A stretch of DNA of 64,000 nt from Owenia fusiformis (Eukaryota > Annelida > Polychaeta > Sabellida > Oweniidae): positions 18,423,520-18,487,519 of the forward strand of contig CAIIXF020000012.1 in the NCBI GenBank assembly GCA_903813345.2. Reading direction: 5' to 3'. Positions 12,801 through 24,800 of the stretch are shown piece by piece. The notes below the pieces were generated by a model, which saw nothing but the letters and a program-made list of their open reading frames with translations, was not told where the DNA came from and searched no databases. A program made the translations under genes and the position numbers. Numbering within the stretch: the first letter of the stretch is position 1; every line of letters begins with the position of its first letter.

Positions 12801-15800
12801 TTACTTATATTGAGAACGGAATGCTAATCAGTGCTGTAAGACCTTTAAAGATGAGAATGACGTTCTGCAAATTGTCCAATCGACCCTGCGTGACATGCCC
12901 TCAAATGGGTTCACTCATGTTTTTGGGTCATGGATACAAAAGTACTACTCTTGTACTGACCAAAGAGGAGCCTATGTTTCAAAGTAGAGGATACATAGGA
13001 ATATCAAATGATGTAAAACAAATGTAATTCCTACCAGTTGTTGCATTTCAACTTTGATGGTACAAGGGATATGGAATGAACAAAATGCTTAATGTCTCTG
13101 TAACTTTGCGTGGAATGTTGCCCCGGGTATTGTGATGTCATGTTACTATAGCAACCATAACTCTACCCGGGTTTCACATATTTTGTAGAAACTTTGCAGT
13201 CTTAGTAACGATACATGAAAGTACATTATGTAAAATTTTGAAGACGATTGGTGCATATTCAACAAAATGCCAGCACCAGTCCTGTTACTTTTGGAACACC
13301 CTGTATATGTTAATAATTTTCACAGAATTTTTACAGAATGTTTTCAATAATTGGTTTAAGAGAAAAACAATTGTTAATTCAGTTCACCATATCGATACCT
13401 ATCCATTGTAACAAATTACTTAAAACTTCCGACAACTTAACAAATACTGTTTAGACTGACTTCAGTTTTTTTCAACCAAAAGTTCCTTTTGTATAACTAT
13501 AATATTGAGTGGTTTAAGAAAATGTTGTATATGATATTTTGTTCCAACAAGGTTCGGAAAGATATTTTATTTCATTCTCAAGAATTGGTAGAAAAGAACA
13601 AAAAACAATTGCATTAAAAGAAATTTTTTTAACAAAAACAGTTATATAAAATATATATGAATAATTTTCACGTTAAATTGTTGTCAATCAGTCAACATTA
13701 CATAATGGACCGTGTTTTTTACGGAATGTTTTCAATAATTGGTTAAAGAGAAAAACATTGTTAAATTCAGTTCACCATATCGATACCTATCCTTTGTAAC
13801 AAATTACTTAAAACTTCAGACGGCTAACAAATACTGTTTAGATTGACATCAGTTATTTTCAAAATCATCTACAAGTTTTTAGAAGTTCAAATCTGACTTT
13901 ATACATAAGATTTGACCTTCAGTGACCTTCTCAATGTCAAAAAAGGTAAAAGGTCCAACAAGTTCTTTTTTTCAACTTGCTTCAAATTGAACAAATTTTT
14001 TTCAAAATCATCTACAAGTTATCAGAAGTTCAAATCTGACTTTAGATTTGAGCTTTGACCTTCATTGACCTTGTAAAGGTCAAAGTATTTTTTCAACTTG
14101 CTTCAAATTGACCAAATTGTTTTTTCAGAATCATCTACAAGTTATCAGAAGTTCAAATCTGACTTTAGATTTGAGATTGACCTTCATTGACCTTCTCGAG
14201 GTCAAAAAAGATTAAAAAGGTCATTTTCTAACTTGCTTCAAATTGACTAACTTTTTTTCAAAATCATTTACAAGTTATCAGAAGTTCAAATCTGACTTTA
14301 GATTTGAGATTTGACCTTCTCAAGGTAAAAAAAGTCAAAAAGGTCTTTTTAAACTTGCTTCAAATCGACCAAATTCTTTTCAAAATAAGCTATCAGAAGT
14401 TCAAATCTGACTTTAGATTTGAGATTTGACCTTCATTGACCTTCTCAAGGGAAAATAAAAAATATTACCATGGGTACTGGGCTCACATGGTGTTGCTCAA
14501 AAGTGATTCATGGCTAAAATGGCAGAAAATAAAAAAAATGAATGTAATTTTTGCCGATTTTTTGTAACATACAACTACTCTATACAGTGACATGACTTTT
14601 TAAAATGCAGGACACCTGAAATTATTTTTAAGCTAGGAAAAACGCCCCTTTCTTAATTTTTATAATAGACAATGCCTCTTTCTAAATTTTATTAATAGGC
14701 CACGCTTCTTTCTTCGTTTTTATAACAGGCGACGCCTCTTTCACAGTTTTTATAATAGGCCAAGCCAAGCTTATTCTTCATTTTTTATTATAGGCCAAGC
14801 CTCTTTTCTCGGTTTTTATAATAGGCCACGCCCCTTTCTTCATTTTTATAATAGGCCACGCCTATTTTCTCGGTTTTTATGATAAGCCACGGCCCTTTCT
14901 TCATTTTTAAAATAGGCCACGCCTCTTTTCTCGTTTTTTATAATAGGCCACGCCTCTTTTCTCGTTTTTTATGATAAGCCAAGCCCGTTTCTTCGTTTTT
15001 ATAATAGGCCATGCCTCTTTTCTCGTTTTTTATAATAAGCCACGCCTCTTTTCTCGGTTTTCATAATAGGTCACGCCCTTTCTTCGTTTTTTATAATAGG
15101 GCACGTCTCTTTTCTCGGTTTTTATGATATGCCACGCCCCTTTCTTCGTTTTTATAAAAGGCCACGCCCCTTTCTTCTTTTTTTTATAACAGGCCACGCC
15201 CCTTTCTTCGTTTTTATAATAGGCCACGCCCCTTTCTCCGGTTTTTTATAATAGGCCACACCCCTTTCTTCGTTTTTATAATAGGCCACGCCTCTTTTCT
15301 CGGTTTTTATGATAAGCCACGCCCCTTTCTTCGTTTTTATAATAGGCCACGCCTCTTTTCTCGGTTTTTATAATAGGCCACACCCCTTTCTTCGTTTTTA
15401 TAATAGGCCACGCCTCTTTTCTTGGTTTTTTTAATAGGCCACACCCCTTTCTTCGTTTTTATAATAGGCCACGCCTCTTTTCTCGGTTTTTATGATAAGC
15501 CACGCCCCTTTCTTCGTTTTAATAATAGGCCACGCCTCTTTTCTCGGTTTTTATGATAAGCCACGCCCCTTTCTTCGTTTTTATAATAGGCCACGCCTCT
15601 TTTCTCGGTTTTTATGATAAGCCACGCCCCTTTCTTCGTTTTTATAATAGGCCACGCCTCTTTTCTCGGTTTTTATAATAGGCCACACCCCTTTCTTCGT
15701 TTTTATAATAGGCCACGCCCCTTTCTTCGTTTTTATAATAGGCCACGCCTCTTTTCTCAGTTTTTATGATAAGCCACGCCCCTTTCTTCGTTTTAATAAT

Positions 15801-18800
15801 AGGCCACGCCTCTTTTCTCGGTTTTTATGATAAGCCACGCCCCTTTCTTCATTTTTATAATAGGCCACGCCCCTTTCTTCGTTTTTATAATAGGCCACGC
15901 CTCTTTTCTCGGTTTTTATGATAAGCCACGCCCCTTTCTTCGTTTTAATAATAGGCCACGCCTCTTTTCTTGGTTTTTATGATAAGCCACGCCCCTTTCT
16001 TCGTTTTAATAATAGGCCACGCCTCTTTTCTCGGTTTTTATGATAAGCCACGCCCCTTTCTTCGTTCTTTATAATAGGCCACGCCCCTTTCTTCGTTTTT
16101 ATAATAGGCCACGCCTCTTTTCTCGGTTTTTATGATAAGCCACGCCCCTTTCTTCGTTTTAATAATAGGCCACGCCCCTTTCTTCGTTTTTATAATAGGC
16201 CACGCCTCTTTTCTCGGTTTTTATGATAAGCCACGCCCCTTTTCTTCGTTTTTATAATAGGCCACGCCTCTTTTCTCAGTTTTTATGATAAACCACGCCC
16301 CTTTCTCCGTTTTAATAATAGGCCACGCCGATTTTCTCGGTTTTTATGATAAGCCACCCCTGTTTTCGTTTTTATAATAGGCCACGCCTCTTTTCTCGGT
16401 TTTTATGATAAGCCACGCCCCTTTCTTCGTTTTTCTAATAGGCCACGCCTCTTTTCTCGGTTTTTATGATAAGCCACGCCCCTTTCTTCGTTTTAATAAT
16501 AGGCCACGCCTCTTTTCTCGGTTTTTATGATAAGCCACGCCCCTTTCTTCGTTCTTTATAATAGGCCACGCCCCTTTCTTCGTTTTTATAATAGGCCACG
16601 CCTCTTTTCTCGGTTTTTATGATAAGCCACGCCCCTTTCTTCGTTTTAATAATAGGCCACGCCCCTTTCTTCGTTTTTATAATAGGCCACGCCTCTTTTC
16701 TCGGTTTTTATGATAAGCCACGCCCCTTTTCTTCGTTTTTATAATAGGCCACGCCTCTTTTCTCAGTTTTTATGATAAACCAGGCCCCTTTCTCCGTTTT
16801 AATAATAGGCCACGCCTATTTTCTCGGTTTTTATGATAAGCCACCCCTGTCTTCGTTTTTATAATAGGCCACGCCTCTTTTCTCGGTTTTTATGATAAGC
16901 CACGCCCCTTTCTTCGTTTTTCTAATAGGCCACGCCTCTTTTCTCGGTTTTTATGATAAGCCACGCCCCTTTCTCCGTTTTAATAATAGGCCACGCCTAT
17001 TTTCTCGGTTTTTATGATAAGCCACGCCCCTTTCTTCGTTTTAATAATAGGCCACGCCTCTTTTCTCGGTTTTTATGATAAGCCATGCCCCTTTCTTCAT
17101 TTTTATAAAAGGCCACGCTCCTTTCTTCGTTTTGATAATAGGCCACGCCTCTTTTCTCGGTTTTTATAATAGGCCACGCCCCTTTTTCGTTTTAATAATA
17201 GGCCACGCCTCTTTTCTCGTTTTTTATGATAAGCCACGCCCCTTTCTCCGTTTTTATAATAGGCCATGCCCCTTTCTTCGTTTTTTATAATAGACCAAGC
17301 CATATATTCACTTGTAGGCATATACAGATGTAGGCAACTTGTGATTAATATGCCATATATTCACTTGTAGGTGTATACAGATGTAGGCAACTTGTGATTA
17401 ATGTTCCATTTATTCACTTGTAGGCATATACAGATGTAGTCAACTTGTGATTAATGTTGCATTTATTCACTTGTAGGCGTATACAGATGGAGGCAATTTT
17501 TGATTAATGTGCCATATATTCACTTGTAGGCATATACAAATGTAGGCAACTTGTGATTAATGTGCCATATATTCACTTGTAGGCATATTCAGATGTAGTC
17601 AACTTGTGATTAATGTGCCATATATTCACTTGTAGGCGTATACAGATGTAGGCAACTTGTGATTAATGTGCCATATATTCACTTGTAGGCATATACAGAT
17701 GTAGGCAACTTGTGATTAATGTGCCATATATTCACTTGTAGGCGTATACAGATGTAGGCAACTTGTGATTAATGTGCCATTTATTCACTTGTAAACATAT
17801 ACAGATGGAGGCAATTTTTGATTAATGTGCCATATATTCACTTGTAGGCATATACAAATGTAGGCAACTTGTGATTAATGTGCCATATATTCACTTGTAG
17901 GTGTATACAGATGTAGGCAACTTGTGATTAATGTGCCATATATTCACTTGTAGGCGTATACAGATGTAGGCAACTTGTGATTAATGTGCCATATATTCAC
18001 TTGTAGGCATATACAGATGTAAGAAACTTGTGATTAATGTGCCATATATTCACTTGTAGGCGTATACAGATGTAAGCAACTTGTGATTAATGTGCCATAT
18101 ATTCACTAGTAGGGGTATACAGATGTAGGCAACTTGTGATTAATGTGCCATATATTCACTTTTACGCGTATACAGATGTAGGCAACTTGTGATTAATGTG
18201 CCATATATTCACTTGTAGGCGTATACAGATGTAGGCAACTTGTGATTAATGTGCCATATATTCACTTGTAGGCATATACAAATGTAGGCAACTTGTGATT
18301 AATGTGCCATATATTCACATGTAGGCATATACAGATGTAGGCATCTTGTGATTAATGTCCCATATATTCACTTGTAGGCATATACAAATGTAGGCAACTT
18401 GTGATTAATGTGCCATATATTCACTTGTAGGCGTATACAGATGTAGGCAACTTGTGATTAATGTGCCATATATTCACTTGTAGGTGTATACAGATGTAGG
18501 CAACTTGTGAATAATGTGCCATTTATTCACTTGTAAACGTATACAGATGGAGGCAATTTGTGATTGATGTGCCATATATTCACTTGTAGGCATATACAAA
18601 TGTAGGCAACTTGTGATTAATGTGCCATATATTCACTTGTAGGTGTATACCGATGTAGGCAACTTGTGATTACTGTGCCATATATTCACTTGTAGGCGTA
18701 TACAGATGTAGGCAACTTGTGATTAATGTGCCATATATTCACTTGTTGGCGTATACAGATGGAGGCAATTTGTGATTAATGTGCCATATATTCACTTGTA

Positions 18801-21800
18801 GGCATATACAGATGTAGGCAACTTGTGATTAATGTGCCATATATTCACTTGTAGGTGTATACAGATGTAGGCAACTTGTGATTACTGTGCCATATATTCA
18901 CTTGTAGGCGTATACAGATGTAGGCAACTTGTGATTAATGTGCCATATATTCACTTGTAGGCGTATACAGATGTAGGCAACTTGTGATTAATGTGCCATA
19001 TATTCACTTGTAGGCGTATACAGATGTAGGCAACTTGTGATTAATGTGCCATATATTCACTTGTAGGCGTATACAGATGTAGGCAACTTGTGATTAATGT
19101 GCCATTTATTCACTTGTAGGCGTAAACAGATGTAGGCAACTTGTGATTAATGTGCCATATATTCACTTGTAGGCATATACAAATGTAGGCAACTTGTGTT
19201 TAATGTGCCATATAATCACTTGTAGGTGTATACAGATGTAGTTAACTTGTGATTAATGTGCCATATATTCACTAGTTGGCGTATACAGATGTAGGCAACT
19301 TGTGATTAATGTGCCATATATTCACTTGTAGGCGTATACAGATGTAGGCAACTTGTGATTAATGTGCCATATATTCACTTGTAGGCGTATACAGATGTAG
19401 GCAACTTGTGATTAATGTGCCATATATTCACTTTTAGGCGTATACAGATGTAGGCAACTTGTGATTAATGTTCCATTTATTCACTTTTACGCGTATACAG
19501 TTGTAGGCAACTTGTGATTAATGTGCCATATATTCACTTGTAGGCGTATACAGATTATAGCAACTTGTGATTAATGTGCCATATATTCACTTGTAGGTGT
19601 ATACAGATGTAGGCAACTTGTGATTAATGTGCCATATATTCACTTGTAGGCATATACAGATGTAAGCAACTTGTGATTAATGTGCCATATATTCACTTGT
19701 AGGCGTATACAGATGTAAGCAACTTGTGATTACTGCTGGGCCATGGACATCTAAGCTCCTCAAACCACTAGGCCTTCACCTCCCCCTTCAGGTAAGCCTT
19801 ATTATGATCTATTGGGATCTATGATAAAAAATACAAAGGGCAGCATTTGAAAGTTTAAAGGAGCACATAAGCAATTAAGCCAATTGTGAGCAATTGTAAT
19901 AGAAAGTATAGTAAGCAATGAGCATAATTGACAACATTAAAAAGCACAAATATAGCCACATTCTGTATTGGATAATATGTCAATAGAATAGGGAAATAGG
20001 ATTTGTTCTATTAAACAATTTAGGGCCATAAAACAGATCTCCTGATTTAAATTGGAAGTTGGTAGGTATGTACATTGTATCATATGTTTGATAATTTTGT
20101 TTACGGATGCAACTTACTTTTCATAATTGTCCAAGATGGTGCTAGACAATTTCGCCAATTTACATGTACAATGTATATTAGTACACCAGTAGAAGAACAT
20201 CTTCTTCGATCTAATAGTTCTATTTCAGTTTTTTCAACTGAAATAGCTGCATATCTAAGTTTTTTTTATTTTTGCAAACATGCCTGTTTATGCTTCACAC
20301 CTTTGTAGTAGCATCACTGACAAGGAGGAATGGCTCCCAGAGTGCAACATCAATATTTTGTCCCATATATGGGCATGTGCTACAAAATTTGAATTCCGAC
20401 AGCCGCCATTTTGTGAACTTGAACATTTGAATCTTGAATTCTAGTCTTATTTCCTAACGAAAAATTCCAAAACTCACAAGAAATGATCGAGCCAATCCTC
20501 CTTGATCACTGATTATTAAAGTTTGCTTTGGAACAATAAAGGGCTTGCTTGGAATGTTTACATATCTTCTGAGTTGCCAACTTTCATTGCAATGTCTCCA
20601 GATGCAATTGGCACATTTTTGTAACCCTATTGCAATATCCCAATCTTGTGAAGGTTGAATTGTTGATGAATTGAATTGTTGAATTAAGATGAACAAAAGA
20701 CATTAAATGTACTGGTAAGACTCGTACTGTAATGTATGGGTTAGCCCATGGGCTAGAGCCCATGGTTAGCCTGAGACTAACATACCTAAATTATATATTA
20801 GTCTCAGGTACAGTAGAGACAACTGTATCTCAAACATTTGATGCAACATATTAATTCAAACATTCATATGTAAGGTGTTTAGTCCCTTTGTAGGCCACTG
20901 CAGTGACCGTTTGCTATTGGAAAGATAAAGGGCAAGCTATGTATAAATCTACGGGGTTTCCAGTTTTTATTGCACGTACTCCAGAAAATGATGATAGATA
21001 TGATCAATATGGTCTTCCTTGCGAAGAATATCCCAACCACATGAAGGTTGTTGGTTTGTTACATCATGGGTTTTTAATTAATCTAGTTCTTGGTTACATG
21101 CATGTATGCTTGCTCACTCTGCACACTTTCATTTGTTGCTTTTGTCACACTGCACTGCAGACCTGCCAACCTTTGACAGCAGTAAAAATTATATGGAAGC
21201 CATTTTCAGAAAACTATTTGATTTTGAAAAGCCTGGTGTCATATTTTACAAACAGTTTGGCAGGTATGCATTGTGTTAATTAACCTTGTGCTTATCCCTC
21301 TGTAACATATAATAATCATGAGGTTGGATTACATAAACAGCTTAAAGATGTTTTAGCTGTATGCAGTGAATTACATAAACAGCTAAAAGATGTTTTAGCT
21401 GTATGCAGTGAATTACATAAACAGCTAAAAGATGTTTTAGCTGTATGCAGTGAATTGCATAAACAGCTTAAAGATGTTTTAGCTGTATGCAGTGAATTGC
21501 ATAAACAGCTTAAAGATGTTTTAGCTGTATGCAGTGAATTACATAAACAGCTTAAAGATGTTTTAGCTGTATGCAGTGACAGTTTGCTATTGGAAACATA
21601 AGGGGCAGGCCTTGTACAATACATCCATGGGTTTTCCAAGTTTCAAGGCAAGGGGACTAGAAAATGACTACAGGTCTGATATGTATGGTGTCCCTAGTGA
21701 AGAATATCCAAATCATATGAAGGTTGGTTCACCAAAATCCCTTCACCAAAGCTTATACGCTTCAATCTGCCTCTTTGAATGAGAGGTTTAACACATATCA

Positions 21801-24800
21801 CAATTTATTTATTTATTTATATAGGCTTTTAACTCACAATTAACATCCAATAGTAAATTTGAAGTTTCACATGCAAATAAGCAAGTTAACACCTACCCAA
21901 AGACCCAGATTATACCTTTATAAACATCCAGTTTACATCTTCATTTACACTAGATTTACACCATCATCAATAATATGTATCAATGAAGTCTTATCCTACA
22001 AAAATGGACAGGACTCGATTATAATTGGTTCCAAAATTTCATACTGTCATTACTTTCGTTTGAAATTAAAAAACATTGAAATTCTTGAAATTTGGAAAAC
22101 TTTGGAAAACAGAGGCTAGAGTCATTGACCAATTTTACAATGTTGATGCTGGTAAGTTCTTACTGAGCGACCCATTGTCATGTACATGTAGCTGCCAGTC
22201 TTTCATGGGAGTTCTGATTTGAAATGAATACCATATACATACACTGTACTAATAAAGGCATTAAATTATGTGACTTCAGTTCAATTCTGATTGGGTAGCT
22301 AAATGGTGATCAACCCAACTCTTATCTGATTGGGTTACACTGGATCAAAAGATTATCACAAATTCAAAGAATGTTGAGGAAATTCTCTGTGATTTGGATG
22401 CAGAAACAAATCACTGGTGGAAACTGAAAATTCTCTTTCTGTCAGAATTTTTATTTCATACAAAAACCTCACAAATTATAGTGTTTATGTACCCTAATTC
22501 ATCTATTAATCTTTGGATTCAGAGTGTACTGTAGTTATCACACAATAGGATTGTGCCTAACTGTTGTGGCAATAGTGTATGAACTCTTTTTTTTATGGTA
22601 ACCAATAGTTGCTACCCTCTTCCATGGGCATTCAATATATTGAAAGCCCATATGCCTCTTCTCATGAAATATGGTGTCTAAAGGTCCCAGGTATCTTTTG
22701 GCACACATGCTTCATTTGTTCATTTAAAAACACAATTGCTTTTTGCATGGCTTTTATTTCCCTATTTCTCTTTAGAAACCTGCAACGCATGATCTCAGAT
22801 ATCCGATTTGTCCTCTTACTTCAATGCAATTCATTTATGTATTGAATTATTTGTTTTCAGCCATTATCTATACATGTCCTCTATTGGAAAGTCAAAAATG
22901 CAGATCTTTTTACTCCAAAAGTGTTTCCGACTTTCATTGATGTTGACAAAATGGTGTATGGAGTACCTTTATTTGAGTACACACAGCATTTAAAGGTTGT
23001 TTTTGCCGGGATTGTTTAAGGTGCCATGGTACTTAACAGGAAATGACAAAACATGAAGTGAAAACACCATGACCTTTCCTAAGCTCCTACTTTTAGCTCT
23101 TTTTAAGTAGTAATTTCATCATGTTTAGGGTCATTCTGACCATTGACATTGTGATCCTGGTCATGTAAATGATATGTCGAACTATAGTTAAACTGACTGG
23201 AGGTCAAAACAGAACTCTGTTATCTTGGTTCAAAAAATTTTGAAATCCAGCATGGTTTTGTCACTTTCTGTTTTGTCATTTCTTGTTAAGTACCACGGCA
23301 CCTTAATTTACAGCTTGGACCTACATGTACATGGATTTCCCCCTACCCACCCACCATGCAAGGTCTGATTTTCATAAGCATCTGAAGGATCTGATAAAGG
23401 ATCCTCTTTATAATCTTTTTTAAGTTTAAGAATATATTCACATTCAATATTCTAACAATATCACTATTAATTCATCTTTGATAGTTTGGAGGCACTCTAA
23501 TCTTATATTGATTGGATGCAATCAAATGTGACCTGTTTGTTCAATATCACTTTGGATGCACCTGAACACATTAACTCCTTGCTAAATACAATATGATATG
23601 GCATAATGGTTATGGATGCTCTGGGGGCACTTGGGGTGACGGATCCTTTCCAACATGGGGACATCAAAGTATCGTTCATTCGAGATTTTTTCGAGTTAAA
23701 GATCCTGAACTGGAAGTCGTATTTCAATTATGAGAAAATATCCTATTTGATATCAATATCATTGAATTTGGAGAGCTTTTATGAGAGAGAAATTGAGAAA
23801 TCAACCCTACATGGTAGTGGTGTAGGTCCAGATGGCATATTTAACAATCAAGTTTTTGCCTTGGTGTTATAGATAATTTGGTTGCCTTGGTTGTGGTTGT
23901 AGCATTTCATCTAGCTTATTGAACTTATGTACATAGAATAACTCTTATCAGATTGGAATATAACTAATCACACTCTTTATAGCACTTTTTAGAGCTTGCA
24001 CTTAAAGGGGCAACAAGGACTGTAGAGATAAAATTCTTATTTTTTATTTTTTCTGAGCTATCAGGTCAATATTTGGCTTAACATCTTCTTTGACATACCT
24101 ATCTTCTTAATATGTATAGATAAACTATCAATTTCAGCATAAAGAGGTGTAAATTCAGTCCAAAGCTTCTATAAAGGGAGTCCCACTTATAGATTTTTAA
24201 GATCCACCACATTTCAAGAGGAGTATCAGCTGAAATAATGTTCATCCAGGGGGTTTCTTTGGAGATTATAAAAATATATGTTAGTCTTGATGAAATATCC
24301 AAACTTTAATCTATTTTGACACTGGTTGATGATCGTTGAATGCCCCTGATGATAATGTCACTTACAAATATTTATTGCAGGTTGTGTAGACCGTTGATGC
24401 TTGATTTAAAGCAAAAACATTGACTTTTGCACGTTGGTGGCGTTGCGCCTTTTTTAATAGATCTTATACCTAAGAAGAGAATCGGCTAAAAAATAATCGT
24501 AGAATCCCAGCCCATTGCCAGGTATGGTCAGTATATACTGACAGGTATACTTTCAGTCTATACTGACAGGTCAACTTTTAGTCTAGTTTCAGTATACTTT
24601 CAGTATATGTCCCATGTTAAAATTCCATTGACAGGTATGTTTCAATTATGGTAATTAGACTTACCAGTATGGTTTCAGTATACTTTCAGTATAAACCAAT
24701 GGGTATACTTTCAGTATACTTTCAGTATATACATACCAGTATGGTTTCAGTATAATTCAGTATAGGTATACCTTCAGTATGGTATCAGTATATACCTATA

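Larger units (their letters stand above)
8045..13870. mobile_element. Nested foldback complex with two ~530-bp inverted arms
   Basis: The arms 8230-8790 and 11650-12190 are inverted copies of each other: 'acaggttccaattt', 'gatgacagctcaacggggtg', 'cccccctaggaaaatattct' and 'gccctacccctgg' occur in both. The outer parts (8045-8230; 12190-12244 joined to 13304-13870) belong to the same family as 2487-3191. The 2.9-kb loop between the arms carries a separate Tigger-like MITE. A mariner copy has split the right outer arm. There is no transposase gene for the foldback itself. The outer limits are approximate. Confidence 0.75.

Noticed and set aside
15030-17321. Several 60-70-codon frames in the 'ccacgcc' array
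   Set aside because: Repeat artefacts present on both strands.
17301-19735. CRISPR-like regular array
   Set aside because: Units are contiguous with no unique spacers, in eukaryotic intron DNA; it is a minisatellite.
21161-21262. Exon-like open segment between AG and GT ([15 protein letters not shown]...)
   Set aside because: Bounded by a MITE inverted repeat and unlike any PIPOX segment.
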